Source: Oscillospiraceae bacterium (GTDB lineage Bacteria > Bacillota > Clostridia > Oscillospirales > Ruminococcaceae). Taken from it: DNA of 64,000 nt. The stretch lies in NCBI GenBank assembly GCA_025758045.1, contig CP107208.1, forward strand, positions 3,038,001-3,102,000, in the 5' to 3' direction. Made by a program: the position numbers and the translations under genes. The notes below the pieces were generated by a model. The model worked only from the letters and a program-made list of their open reading frames with translations. It did not search any database and was not told the DNA's origin. Shown one piece after another: positions 56,446 through 64,000 of this stretch (position 1 is its first letter; the number at the start of each line of letters is the position of its first letter).

Positions 56446-56597
56446 TGTAGGGGCCGATGCTCGCATTGCGGGGTCGCGCAGCGATTGATGCCCCAGCGGG
56501 GCATTAAACCACACGAGCGGGCCAGCTGGGCTGGCTAGCGGGCATCGTTTTGCCCGCCAAGCGGTCCCGCGGGCGGATGCAAGCATCCGCCCTTACA
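56446..56597. repeat. TGTAGGGG...CCCTTACA interspersed element, long copy
   Basis: This 152-bp element has inverted ends: the left starts TGTAGGGGCCGATGCTCGCA, and the complement of the right starts TGTAAGGGCGGATGCTTGCA. The centre holds several short palindromes (GATGCCCCAGCGGGGCAT, AGCGGGC...GCCCGC). It belongs to the family seen at 5583, 24143, 36336 and 58394, of which it is the longest member. No frame is credible. Confidence 0.7.
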
Positions 56598-56618
56598 GAA
56601 GCGAGGCTACTCCCTTGC

Positions 56619-57911
56619 TTACTCCCGCACAATGCAGGCGTCGCGCTCGGGGCCAACGGAAATGTACTTGATCTTGCAGCCGACCAGTTCTTCCAGGCGC
56701 TTGACATAGTTCTGGGCATCCACCGGCAGGTCCTCAAACTTGCGGACGCCGGTGATGTCGCAGTGCCAGCCGGGGACTTTCTCCACGACGGGCTGGGCAT
56801 CGTCCAGGGTCTTGCCCATGGGGAACCGGGTGGTGGTGCTGCCATCGGTCAGACGGTAAGCGGTGACGATGGGCACTTCCTCCATGTAGTCCAGCACATC
56901 CAGCAGGGTCAGGGCCAGCTCATCGCAGCCCTGGCACTGTACGCCGTAGCGGCTGGCAACGGCGTCAAACGGGCCAACGCGGCGGGGACGGCCGGTGGCG
57001 GCGCCGTACTCGTGGCCGTGCTCACGCAGGACGTCCTTCTCTTCCTCGGTCATGGCCAGCTCGGTGGTGAAGGGACCCTCGCCGACACAGGAAGAATAGG
57101 CCTTCATGATGCCGATGGAGAGGTTCAGCTTGTGGCCCGGGATGCCGGCGCCGATGGGGGCGTAGGCAGACACGGTGTTGGAGGAGGAGGTGTAGGGATA
57201 AATGCCGAAGTCGATGTCGCGCAGGGCGCCCAGCTGGGCTTCGAACATGATTTTCTTGCCGGCTTCGTCAGCCTCGGCCAGGTACTGGCCGACATCGCAG
57301 ACATAGGGGGCAAACAGCTTGGAGTACTTCTCGCACCAGGCCCACATTTCCTCAACGCTGACGGGCTGCTGGCCGTAGATGGAAACCATGGTCAGGTTCT
57401 TGGAATCGACGATGGTCTCGAGGCGCTTCTTGACGCCTGCGTCCATGTGGACCAGGTCGCCCATGCGCAGGGTCTTCTTCATGTATTTATCGCCGTAGCT
57501 GTAGGCGATGCCGCGCTTGGTGGAGCCAAACTGGGCGCCGGTCTTGGACAGGCGCTCCTCCTCCAGGCCATCCTGTGCCACATGGAAGGGCATAGTGATG
57601 GTGGCGCGGTCGGAGATCTTCAGGTTCTTCGGGCTGATCTCAACGCCCTTTTCGGTCAGTGCGGCGATCTCTTTCTCGAGATGCTCCGGGTCGATGACCA
57701 TGCCGCCGCCCATGACGCAGACAACGTCCGGGCGCAGGATGCCGGAGGGGATCAGGTTCAGGACGAACTTGCCGCGCTCGTTCTTAACGGTGTGGCCGGC
57801 GTTGTCGCCGCCCTGATAGCGGGCAACAATGTCATAATCCTGGCTGAGCAGGTCGACCATGCGGCCTTTGCCCTCGTCGCCCCAGTTGATACCGGTGATG
57901 GAAGTAAGCAT
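56619..57911 (-). CDS. purA: Adenylosuccinate synthetase
   Basis: This 430-aa enzyme joins IMP and aspartate using GTP in AMP synthesis. The P-loop NWGDEGKGRMVDLLSQ lies at the N-terminus, with GGDNAGHTV, DPEHLEKEIAAL and the C-terminal SVGPERDACI. The length is normal. AAAGAGG lies about ten bases upstream of the ATG. The transcript begins with a leader of about 100 nt that can form three hairpins. Confidence 0.95.
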   Translation of the reverse strand: MLTSITGINWGDEGKGRMVDLLSQDYDIVARYQGGDNAGHTVKNERGKFVLNLIPSGILRPDVVCVMGGGMVIDPEHLEKEIAALTEKGVEISPKNLKISDRATITMPFHVAQDGLEEERLSKTGAQFGSTKRGIAYSYGDKYMKKTLRMGDLVHMDAGVKKRLETIVDSKNLTMVSIYGQQPVSVEEMWAWCEKYSKLFAPYVCDVGQYLAEADEAGKKIMFEAQLGALRDIDFGIYPYTSSSNTVSAYAPIGAGIPGHKLNLSIGIMKAYSSCVGEGPFTTELAMTEEEKDVLREHGHEYGAATGRPRRVGPFDAVASRYGVQCQGCDELALTLLDVLDYMEEVPIVTAYRLTDGSTTTRFPMGKTLDDAQPVVEKVPGWHCDITGVRKFEDLPVDAQNYVKRLEELVGCKIKYISVGPERDACIVRE

Positions 57912-57944
57912 ACGTTTTTACCTCTTTCGTAAAAATTCGTAATC

Positions 57945-58025
57945 TAGGCAATACCGAGGTATCGCCATTAGGCATTTCAGCCTTCTCCGGGAACATCCGG
58001 GATCCGCTGCCGTTCTTTTATTATA
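57945..58025 (-). promoter_or_regulatory. purA promoter and structured leader
   Basis: On the minus strand TATAAT (58020-58025) is followed by a leader with three consecutive hairpins: CCGG-ATGTTC-CCGG, GGC-TGAAAT-GCC and GGCGATACCTCGGTATTGCC. A single T-run terminator is absent. It may be a regulatory RNA, but it does not match a riboswitch I can name. Confidence 0.4.
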
Positions 58026-58081
58026 GCATACTGCCTTGCAGATTTCCATAGTGATTTTTGGTGCAATTGTGCAAGGCTGCC

Positions 58082-58360
58082 TTAACTTTTCGGGGTGTTT
58101 GCGCTCCCCTGCCCGGCATGCTCAGCCTGGATGTCATTGGCGGCCTCTTTGGCGGTGCGGGCGTACTCGGCATAAGGGATCTTCGCGCCGTCAGCGGTCT
58201 GCACGTAGGTGGAATCCAGCTGCGCCTTGAACGAGGCACGCATCTCGGCCAGGTATTCCTTGCGCAGGGCATCGCGCTCGGCGGTTTCGCGCTCATTCAG
58301 GCCAACGGTCTTGGCCTTTTTTGCCAGCGCATTGATGCGGGCAATTTTGGTTTTATCCAT
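58082..58360 (-). CDS. DUF896-family small protein (YnzC-like)
   Basis: This 92-aa helical protein has the DUF896 signature KIARINALAKKAKTVGLNERETAERDALRKEYL followed by the AQLDSTYV segment. An Ala/Glu/Gln-rich tail extends it beyond Bacillus YnzC (77 aa). The family forms three-helix bundles, is sometimes SOS- or stress-regulated, and has no proven role. AAAGGAGACC precedes the ATG. It stands upstream of purA on the same strand. Confidence 0.88.
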   Translation of the reverse strand: MDKTKIARINALAKKAKTVGLNERETAERDALRKEYLAEMRASFKAQLDSTYVQTADGAKIPYAEYARTAKEAANDIQAEHAGQGSANTPKS

Positions 58361-58393
58361 GGTGGTCTCCTTTTTTATATAGATGCTGTATTT

Positions 58394-58558
58394 ACCGTAG
58401 GGGCGGATTCACGATCCGCCCGCGGAAAAACCTCCCTCTGGGAGGGAGGTGGCCCGAATGGCCGGAGGGAGAGAGCCTCGCCAGGACCCGAAGCTTCAGA
58501 CGAAACCAATGCTCTCTCCCCCACCCGCTTCGCGGGAGCCCACTCCTGGAGGGGGCCA
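58394..58558. repeat. Two adjacent interspersed repeats between the DUF896 gene and traX
   Basis: A short CGTAGGGGCGGATTCACGAT hairpin (58394-58426) is followed by a full CTCCC-family palindrome (58431-58558). The latter shares CTCTCTCCCCCACCCGCTTC with the copy at 28985-29137. The 319-bp gap contains no gene. Confidence 0.7.
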
Positions 58559-58679
58559 ATGTGGGTTGCAGCCTTGTAAATATTATACCACGCTTTTGCA
58601 ATATTCGCACGCCGTCATTCGTATTTCAAATGTCACCCACTGCGGCGGGCGCTGCAAATTTACAGGAGCGTGAAATACA

Positions 58680-59402
58680 ATGAATCGTGATACCATCAAA
58701 ATGCTTGCCATGGCGACGATGCTGGTAAACCACATCGCCAATGTATTTATGCCCGCCGGGGCACCGCTGACGAATCTTTGCCTGTACATCGGCTATTTTA
58801 CTGCCGTGACCATGTGCTATTTCCTCGTGGAAGGCTACGGCTACACCCATTCCAAAACCCAATACGCCGGGCGGCTTTTTGGATTTGCGGTGCTGGCGCA
58901 GCTGCCCTACCAGCTGGTCTTCTCCGAGCACGGCATGGCGGGCATGCTCCAGTTTAACATGCTGTTTACGCTGCTGCTCTGCTTTCTGGTGCTGGCCGCG
59001 CAGGAAAAGATTCACAGCGGCTTTTTGCGTGTGTTTTGCATTGTACTGTTGATTTTTGCGTCCATCTTCTGTGATTGGGCACTGCTGGCCCCGGTGTTTA
59101 CGCTGCTGTTTGCCTGGGCCGAAAACTCCCGCCTGCGCAAACACGTTGCCTTTGGCGTGGCGGCGGTGCTGTACGGCGGCATGGCATGGCTGAGCAGCAT
59201 GCGCACCTTGGGTGCGGTGGGCGCCCTGCCGGATACCTTGGGCTGCGCGATGCCAATTCTGGTCTCCGGCTTTTTCATCCTGTATCTGTATAACGGCCAG
59301 CGGGCGGCGCAGCATCGCGGTTTTTACAAGTGGTTCTTTTACGCTTTTTACCCGGGCCATTTACTGGTGCTGGGCCTGCTGCGGGTGGCGCTTTTGGGCT
59401 GA
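58680..59402 (+). CDS. TraX-family membrane protein
   Basis: This 240-aa protein has about eight membrane helices and the TraX pattern: IKMLAMATMLVNHIANVF at the start, VEGYGYTHSKTQYAGRLFGFAVLAQLPY after helix 2, and FYAFYPGHLLVLGLL at the end. TraX of F plasmid acetylates pilin; chromosomal TraX proteins of Firmicutes are of unknown role and may be acyltransferases acting on surface polymers. GGAGCG lies just upstream of the ATG. Confidence 0.88.
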   Translation: MNRDTIKMLAMATMLVNHIANVFMPAGAPLTNLCLYIGYFTAVTMCYFLVEGYGYTHSKTQYAGRLFGFAVLAQLPYQLVFSEHGMAGMLQFNMLFTLLLCFLVLAAQEKIHSGFLRVFCIVLLIFASIFCDWALLAPVFTLLFAWAENSRLRKHVAFGVAAVLYGGMAWLSSMRTLGAVGALPDTLGCAMPILVSGFFILYLYNGQRAAQHRGFYKWFFYAFYPGHLLVLGLLRVALLG

Positions 59403-59514
59403 ATTTGGCCGGGTCTTGGCCATATTTCACACCTTTTTCATCGTTTATACTGTACTTTTGCCAAAATGCGTGTATAATAAAAAGGTATGCAATTTTAAGA
59501 AACAGGAGAATCCC

Positions 59515-60723
59515 ATGAAACTTTCTACCATGAACCGTGTCCTGGCCGCTGTGCTGGCCCTGGGCATGACTGCTGCCCTGGCAGGCTGCGGAAGCACTGC
59601 TTCCAGCGAGGCTACTGCCGAATCCGCTGCTACCGAGGAAACCGCTGCGTCCTCCGCCACCGAGGAGACCGCAGAGGTGGACGAGTCCGCTTACGACTAC
59701 CTGGCTGATTTCAGCTTCTCCCAGGCTTACGACGACAAAGGCTACCTGAAGGACGTCACCGCTCTGGATTACGTCACTCTGCCCGATGACTACGCTGACA
59801 TCACCATCGACGCCGACCTGGGCCAGGTCACCGACGAGGACATCAGCAACTACATCGACCAGAACGTCCTGTCCAACTACGCCACCGACGAGAAAGTCAC
59901 TGACCGCGCCGCTGTTGACGGAGATACTGTCAACATCGACTACGTTGGTTCCGTCGACGGCGTGGAGTTTGACGGCGGCAATACCCAGGGCAACGGCGCT
60001 GACCTGACCCTGGGCAGCCACAGCTACATTGACGACTTCGAGGATCAGATCGTCGGCCACATGCCCGGCGAGAGCTTTGACGTCACCGTCACCTTCCCCG
60101 AGGATTACGGTAACGAGGATCTGAACGGCAAGGAAGCTGTCTTCAAGACCACCCTGAACTATATCAAGGAGTCCAAGAACCCCGACCTGACCGACGACTG
60201 GGTCGCCAGCAACCTGGGTGAAACGATGAACCTGAACACCATCGATGAGCTGAACGACTTCGTCAAGAACACGATGCTCTACGACCAGCAGGCCAGCACC
60301 GTCTACAGCGCCCTGCACGATAAGGTCAGCTTTGCCAAGGAGCTGCCCCAGAGCGTGCTGGACTACTACCGCGATGTTGTGCTGTACCGCGTGTACAGCT
60401 ATGCCAAGAACTACGGCACAACGATGACCACTCTGCTGAAGAGCGGCGTGCTCGGCACCAGCTATGACAGCATCGACGCTTACCTCGAGGACATCCAGGG
60501 CAGCCTGAACACCATCACCGAGCAGGCCCTGCTGATGCAGGCCATCGCTGAGAAGCAGGGTTTGGTCTGCGATACCGCCCTGATGAACCAGGACTTCGGT
60601 AAGTTCTACGGCACCACCGACCCCAGCGCCTACATCTCCTCCTACGGCGAGAACTACATCAAGATGAACGTGCTGCAGAGCGAAGTTATGCAGGGCCTCA
60701 TCGATAACATTAAGTACAAATAA
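59515..60723 (+). CDS. FKBP-type peptidyl-prolyl isomerase lipoprotein, trigger-factor-like
   Basis: This 402-aa surface lipoprotein has a signal peptide and lipobox ending TAALAGC, then a Ser/Thr/Glu linker. An FKBP domain (DGDTVNIDYVGSVDGVEFDGG ... LTLGSHSYIDDFEDQIVGHMPGESFDVTVTFPEDYG) and a helical C-terminal part follow, as in trigger factor without its ribosome-binding N-terminus. It should help fold exported proteins. TATAAT at 59473-59478 and AGGAG near 59505 mark its expression signals. A terminator follows at 60745. Confidence 0.9.
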   Translation: MKLSTMNRVLAAVLALGMTAALAGCGSTASSEATAESAATEETAASSATEETAEVDESAYDYLADFSFSQAYDDKGYLKDVTALDYVTLPDDYADITIDADLGQVTDEDISNYIDQNVLSNYATDEKVTDRAAVDGDTVNIDYVGSVDGVEFDGGNTQGNGADLTLGSHSYIDDFEDQIVGHMPGESFDVTVTFPEDYGNEDLNGKEAVFKTTLNYIKESKNPDLTDDWVASNLGETMNLNTIDELNDFVKNTMLYDQQASTVYSALHDKVSFAKELPQSVLDYYRDVVLYRVYSYAKNYGTTMTTLLKSGVLGTSYDSIDAYLEDIQGSLNTITEQALLMQAIAEKQGLVCDTALMNQDFGKFYGTTDPSAYISSYGENYIKMNVLQSEVMQGLIDNIKYK

Positions 60724-60744
60724 ACCTGCCTGTTAAAGCAGTTT

Positions 60745-60785
60745 TGCCCCTGGCACCCGTTTGGGATGCCGGGGGCATTTTTTTG
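60745..60785 (+). terminator. Terminator after the PPIase gene
   Basis: TGCCCCTGGCA pairs with TGCCGGGGGCA and is followed by seven T. Confidence 0.9.
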
Positions 60786-60796
60786 CCTCTCCCCTA

Positions 60797-60870
60797 TTGA
60801 CAAGGAGGAATGGGCGTGGTATTATGCAGATAGATAGTTAGACAAATATCTAAATATCTAATAACTGAAA
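60797..60870 (+). promoter_or_regulatory. Promoter and candidate operator of the sdpR-sdpI pair
   Basis: A consensus promoter TTGACA (60797-60802), 17 bp and TATTAT (60820-60825) is followed by TTAGACAAATATCTAA (60838-60853) and a further ATCTAA unit. The TTAGA/TCTAA arms form an inverted repeat downstream of the start of transcription, as expected for autorepression by the ArsR-type protein encoded next. Confidence 0.65.
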
Positions 60871-60885
60871 GGAGATCCCTTAAAT

Positions 60886-61167
60886 ATGGGTGACGCATTC
60901 AAGGCGCTGGCAGACCCCACCCGGCGGCGCATTTTAGAGCTGCTGGCCCAGGGCGAGCTGACAGCCGGGGAGATCGCGGCGCAGTTTGATATGACCAAAC
61001 CTTCCGTCAGCCACCATTTGAACATTTTAAAGGCGGCGGACTTGGTCAGTGATGAGCGCAGCGGCCAAAATATTGTCTACAGCCTGAACCTGACGGTGTT
61101 TCAGGAATTGCTGAAGTGGTTTTATGATTGTGGTTTCGTTAAAGGAGGAACCGATGATGAAAAATAA
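60886..61167 (+). CDS. ArsR-family autorepressor, SdpR-like
   Basis: This 93-aa winged-helix repressor has FKALADPTRRRILELLAQGELTAGEIAAQFDMTKPSVSHHLNILKAADLV covering nearly the whole ArsR domain. It lacks the CxC metal site of ArsR/SmtB and ends with VFQELLKWFYDCGF, as in SdpR of B. subtilis, which senses an occupied SdpI immunity protein. GAAAGGAG precedes the ATG. It overlaps the sdpI-like gene by 14 bases. Confidence 0.9.
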   Translation: MGDAFKALADPTRRRILELLAQGELTAGEIAAQFDMTKPSVSHHLNILKAADLVSDERSGQNIVYSLNLTVFQELLKWFYDCGFVKGGTDDEK

Positions 61168-61831
61168 TAAATTGGGCTCTCTGTTCTGGATATTGCTGGT
61201 TGTTTGTATTCTGAATATCGTCGGCCATCTGGCGGTCTACCCTGCCCTGCCGGATACCGTGCCCATCCACTGGGGCGCCAGCGGCGAGGTAAACGGCTGG
61301 AGCAGCAAGCAGAACAACCTGATCTTCTGCGTGTTGCCGCTGGCGATGCTGGTTTTTATGGAGGTCGTGCGCCGCATCGATCCCAAGCACCAGAATTTTG
61401 AGCGGTTCGGCAAGGTGTGGAACATTTTTATCACGCTGTTTGTGCTGTTTATGTGCGGCATGACCTGGCTGACCGAGCTGACCGTGTTTAACATGCTGCC
61501 GCAAAGCAGCAATATCGTCAGCCTGCTGGTATGCGGCGGCATTGGCCTGATGTTCATCATCCTGGGCAACTTTATGCCCAACATCAAGCAGAACTACACC
61601 TTCGGCTGCCGCACGCCCTGGGCGCTGAACGATGAGCATAACTGGCAGCGCACCCAGCGCATGGGCGGCATCACCTTTGTTGTGATGGGCATTACGCTGA
61701 TCGCGGTGGCCTTTTTGGCCGGCCTGCTGGGCGATACCGTCACGCTGATCCTGCTGCTGTGCGCCGTGTGTGGCGGCTCGGCGTGGATCTATCTGTATTC
61801 CTATCTTGTGTATGTTGGCAAGATGAAGTAA
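61154..61831 (+). CDS. SdpI-family immunity membrane protein (DUF1648 plus SdpI)
   Basis: This 225-aa membrane protein begins with a DUF1648 segment (YPALPDTVPIHWGASGEVNGWSSK) after helix 1 and ends with an SdpI domain (GNFMPNIKQNYTFGCRTPWALNDEHNWQRTQRMGG) and two helices. SdpI confers immunity to a killing-factor peptide and recruits SdpR to the membrane. No sdpC toxin gene is visible, so it may protect against foreign toxins or have a household role. AAAGGAGG stands five bases before the ATG at 61154; the next ATG (61157) is equally possible. Confidence 0.9.
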   Translation: MMKNNKLGSLFWILLVVCILNIVGHLAVYPALPDTVPIHWGASGEVNGWSSKQNNLIFCVLPLAMLVFMEVVRRIDPKHQNFERFGKVWNIFITLFVLFMCGMTWLTELTVFNMLPQSSNIVSLLVCGGIGLMFIILGNFMPNIKQNYTFGCRTPWALNDEHNWQRTQRMGGITFVVMGITLIAVAFLAGLLGDTVTLILLLCAVCGGSAWIYLYSYLVYVGKMK

Positions 61832-61867
61832 AAACAGCACCTTGCATACCAGCCGCAAGGCCGAGAA

Positions 61868-61914
61868 AAAAAGCCCCATGTCTGCACCGTGAAGGTGCTG
61901 GACATGGGGCTTTT
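61868..61914. terminator. Bidirectional terminator between sdpI and the 32-codon gene
   Basis: AAAGCCCCATGTC pairs with GACATGGGGCTTT, with an inner GCACC/GGTGC helix and A/T runs on both sides. Confidence 0.9.
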
Positions 61915-61922
61915 GCTGCGTG

Positions 61923-62021
61923 TTACTTCATGATGCCGTCTCCGCCCATCTGCGCCGTCATCTCACGGATGCGGTCAAGGGGGAACGGCGGCTCGCAAAG
62001 AGGTTTCATGGCAATGGACAT
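61923..62021 (-). CDS. Small 32-aa protein of unknown function with its own promoter
   Basis: ATG at 62021 follows AAGGAG by four bases. The peptide starts MSIAMKPLCEPPFPL and ends with TAQMGGDGIMK; it is soluble, with one cysteine and a Pro-rich centre. A promoter TTGACA (62097-62102), 18 bp, TATAGT (62073-62078) precedes it, and a strong terminator follows immediately. The unit is thus complete, which argues against a chance frame. I do not recognise the peptide. It is too short for family assignment and shows no clear leader-peptide cleavage site. Confidence 0.5.
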   Translation of the reverse strand: MSIAMKPLCEPPFPLDRIREMTAQMGGDGIMK

Positions 62022-62072
62022 ACTCCTTTTGTTTCAAAGCATTGCAGAGCCGGACGCCCTGCTCTGGCATTG

Positions 62073-62102
62073 ACTATAGCATGGCAAAAAAATGTTTGTC
62101 AA
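62073..62102 (-). promoter_or_regulatory. Promoter of the 32-codon gene
   Basis: On the minus strand a perfect TTGACA and TATAGT are separated by 18 bp. The leader contains a GCAGAGC/GCTCTGG hairpin. Confidence 0.65.
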
Positions 62103-62124
62103 GAAAGATCTGCCAAAAGCCAAT

Positions 62125-62159
62125 CGGTCTGCATCCTGTGCCGTACAGGATGCAGACCG
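62125..62159. other. Perfect 14-bp inverted repeat downstream of carD
   Basis: CGGTCTGCATCCTG and CAGGATGCAGACCG flank a seven-base loop. There is no T-run on either side, so it is not a typical intrinsic terminator, although it lies between the carD stop and the small gene's promoter and may still end the carD transcript. Confidence 0.5.
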
Positions 62160-62236
62160 GTTAAGCTGTGCATTTTAAAATTTTATCTGATTTCTAGGTG
62201 CATCTTTTGTAAAAAAAGCCAATCTCTTTATTCGTC

Positions 62237-62731
62237 TTATTCGTCGCCCAGTTCTGCCGCAATGAACTGTGGCACGGCGTTAGGCTCGATGCCCAGAATG
62301 TACGCGAACTCGCTGTGCAGCAGGTTCTGCGCCTCGCGCAAAGCGCGGTCGTCAAAGGCTGAAAGCCCCTTGCCCTGGGCCTTGCGGGCCTGGTGCTGGG
62401 CGTGGATGTCCCGCACCATCCGCAGCAGCCGATGGCGGTCGCCGCTTTGCAGGGCCTGACGGTACTGCTCCTTGCGGGCATCGGCGTCCGCCTCGTGGGC
62501 GGGGGCAGGCTCGTGGAGCATTGCCAGCAGTTCCTCTTTGGTGGGCAGCGGGCGCATGCGGTCCAACAGCACTTGGCTGGTGCAGGGGACGCAGATGGTC
62601 ATGCTTTGGTCGTAGACCGGCTTTAAGATCAGGCAGTCGCAGGGCTGCCCCGCCAGCCGAACACGCTTCTGCTCGGTGATCTCGCACACGCCATTTGTGC
62701 CGTAACTGACAATATCTCCCGGATGAAACAT
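62237..62731 (-). CDS. CarD-family transcriptional regulator
   Basis: This 164-aa protein has an N-terminal CarD/TRCF-RID domain (FHPGDIVSYGTNGVCEITEQKRV, then YLILKPVYDQSMTICVP-like) that binds the RNA polymerase beta subunit. A helical C-terminal domain follows, ending FAYILGIEPNAVPQFIAAEL, as is common in CdnL-like proteins of Clostridia. It probably stabilises open promoter complexes. AAGGAGGTC lies upstream of the ATG, and AT-rich promoter DNA follows upstream. Confidence 0.88.
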   Translation of the reverse strand: MFHPGDIVSYGTNGVCEITEQKRVRLAGQPCDCLILKPVYDQSMTICVPCTSQVLLDRMRPLPTKEELLAMLHEPAPAHEADADARKEQYRQALQSGDRHRLLRMVRDIHAQHQARKAQGKGLSAFDDRALREAQNLLHSEFAYILGIEPNAVPQFIAAELGDE

Positions 62732-62825
62732 AATTGACCTCCTTGTAAAGTTTCGATACTATGTAATTTCATATATAGTATAACACAATTTCCCGGGAAA
62801 TGTTATAGACTTTTTACACAAAAAA

Positions 62826-62900
62826 TCCCCCGCCCACCCCCTGTGCGGTTTGCACAAAGGGGGATGACAGCAAAAAGGCTCCCCTCAAGGGAAGCCTTTT
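62826..62900 (-). terminator. Tandem terminators after pepT
   Basis: On the minus strand AAAAGGCTTCCC-TTG-AGGGGAGCCTTTTT (62872-62900) comes first. A second hairpin (CCCCCTTTGTGC with GCACAGGGGG) and a T-run follow near 62826. Confidence 0.75.
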
Positions 62901-62908
62901 AATGTTCC

Positions 62909-64000
62909 TTACTTATACAGATCCACCAGATTCAGCAGGATCTCGGTGCACTGGTCCATCTTCTCGGCGGTGATGCACTCACACGGGCCGTGGAAGTTGA
63001 AGCCGCCGGTACCCAGGTTCGGGCAGGGCAGGCCCATATAGCTCAGAGTCGCGCCGTCGGTGCCACCGCGTACCGGCGTCTCGATAGGCTCCAGCCCGGC
63101 AGCACGGATGGCCTTGCGGGCATTCTCCACCAGGTGGAAGTGGGGCTGGATCTTCTCCAGCATATTGCGGTAGCTGTCGTGGATGTCCAGCTCGACAGTG
63201 CCCTCGCCGTAGCGCTCGTTCAGGCAGGCGGCGATATGTTCCATCTGGGCCTTGCGGGCGGCGAACTTGGCGGCATCGTGGTCACGCACGATGTAGCCCA
63301 GCTTGGCGGTGGTCACATCACCTACCATGCTGGTCAGGTGGAAGAAGCCCTCGCGGCCCTCGGTGTGCTCGGGACGGGAGAAAGCGGGCAGAGCGGCATG
63401 GAACTCCATGGCCACATTCTGGGCGTTGATCATGGTATTCTTGGCGCTGCCGGGGTGGACGCTGAAACCGTGAACGGTCACAACAGCCGCGGCGGCGTTG
63501 AAGTTCTCATAGCTGATCTCGCCGGCGTCCTCGCCGTCGACGGTGTAGGCGTAGGCGGCGCCGAAGCCCTCGACATCAAACAGGCTGGCACCCTCGCCGA
63601 TCTCCTCGTCGGGGGTAAAGCCGATGCACAGCTTGCCGTGGGGGCGCTTCTCGGCGATGACGCGCTCCAGCATCGTCATGATCTCGGACACACCGGCCTT
63701 GTCGTCGGCGCCCAGCAGGGTCGAGCCGTCGGTGGTGATGAGAGTCTGGCCCTTCATCTCGGTCAGGAACGGGAACTGGGCGGGGTCCAGCACAGTGCCG
63801 GTGGCAGGCAGTACAACCTTGCCGCCGTCGTAGTTGGGGTGGATCTGCGGGTTGACGTTTTCACCGCTGGCGTCATCGGTGGTGTCCATATGGGCGATGA
63901 AGCCCAGGGGCTTGGCGCTCTCCTGTCCCGGAGTGGCGGGCAGTGTGGCGTAGACGTAGCAGTGCTCGTCCACATGGGCATCGGTCAGGCCCAGGTCCTT
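62909..64000 (-). CDS. pepT: Peptidase T, N-terminus beyond the window
   Basis: About 363 codons of a tripeptidase of the M20 family are present; the chain continues past the right edge. GFIAHMDTTDD holds the first metal His and Asp, TLLGADDKAGVSEIM the bridging Asp, TPDEEIGEGASLFD the catalytic Glu, YTVDGEDAG the further Asp, and NFHGPCECI the last His. It releases the N-terminal residue of tripeptides in the cytosol. A terminator lies directly downstream. Confidence 0.95.
   Translation of the reverse strand, partial: KDLGLTDAHVDEHCYVYATLPATPGQESAKPLGFIAHMDTTDDASGENVNPQIHPNYDGGKVVLPATGTVLDPAQFPFLTEMKGQTLITTDGSTLLGADDKAGVSEIMTMLERVIAEKRPHGKLCIGFTPDEEIGEGASLFDVEGFGAAYAYTVDGEDAGEISYENFNAAAAVVTVHGFSVHPGSAKNTMINAQNVAMEFHAALPAFSRPEHTEGREGFFHLTSMVGDVTTAKLGYIVRDHDAAKFAARKAQMEHIAACLNERYGEGTVELDIHDSYRNMLEKIQPHFHLVENARKAIRAAGLEPIETPVRGGTDGATLSYMGLPCPNLGTGGFNFHGPCECITAEKMDQCTEILLNLVDLYK

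Noticed and set aside
58680..59402. traX as evidence for a conjugative element
   Set aside because: No relaxase, coupling protein or mating-pair genes are present; chromosomal TraX proteins are common in Firmicutes.
60886..61831. A complete Sdp toxin-immunity system
   Set aside because: The sdpABC toxin genes are not present; only the regulator-immunity pair is.
62125..62159. The 14-bp inverted repeat as a certain intrinsic terminator of carD
   Set aside because: No T-run follows on either strand; it is listed only as an inverted repeat.

Overview
The window looks like chromosomal DNA from a high-GC member of the Oscillospiraceae (Clostridia), probably close to Gemmiger, Subdoligranulum or Faecalibacterium. 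This is inferred from the rRNA sequences, the Firmicutes gene orders (mazG-hup-rqcP-yabP-yabQ-divIC-S1, cdaA-cdaR, the spoIVB/spo0A pair), strong AAGGAGG ribosome-binding sites, TTGACA/TATAAT promoters and many small intergenic palindromes. Most genes lie on the minus strand.

Region by region: 1-1.4 kb ends a lantibiotic-type ABC exporter (two MutE/MutG-like permeases) plus an unknown gene. 1.7-9.3 kb is a nucleoside uptake and salvage cluster (DeoD, cytidine deaminase, two BMP lipoproteins, NupO-P-Q ABC transporter). 9.4-12.2 kb has a radical SAM protein and a GT-C-like membrane protein. 12.3-18.3 kb has a MITE-like element, an NYN/LOTUS protein, an rRNA methyltransferase-like gene, and the DivIC/YabQ/YabP/RqcP/HU/MazG block. 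18.4-29 kb is housekeeping (nucleoside kinase, HemZ, MBL hydrolase, Dtd, Rel, RecJ, XpaC, flavoprotein). 29-37 kb has the c-di-AMP pair CdaR/CdaA, an IspD-IspF fusion, DegV, an exonuclease, a HAD phosphatase, and MntP behind a Mn2+ riboswitch. 38.4-43.6 kb is a complete rRNA operon (16S-Ala-Ile-23S-5S-Glu) with two tandem consensus promoters.

The most unusual stretch is 45.2-50.9 kb. spo0A and spoIVB, normally adjacent in spore-formers, are separated by a plasmid-like replication module. It holds about 23 copies of a 21-bp iteron (TTGTTAT, 5 bp, GCACA, WTTT) across 1.4 kb, an AT-rich stretch, and a 634-aa Rep_3-type initiator with a long, apparently duplicated C-terminal region. The last four iterons before rep lie at exact 23-bp steps, and many upstream ones at distances differing by about 11 bp. 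Two further copies lie outside the array at 37.3 and 44.1 kb. The neighbouring Spo0A has lost the acidic pair of its receiver domain while keeping the phospho-acceptor Asp and the DNA-binding domain.

51-64 kb has gene remnants (gltS), tRNA-Leu, a sortase, class I fumarase plus malic enzyme, a CDF cation transporter, PurA, TraX, a PPIase lipoprotein, an SdpR/SdpI pair, a 32-codon gene with its own promoter and terminator, CarD and peptidase T (cut by the window end). Several interspersed repeat families occupy the gaps. No CRISPR array, intact transposase or intact prophage was seen.
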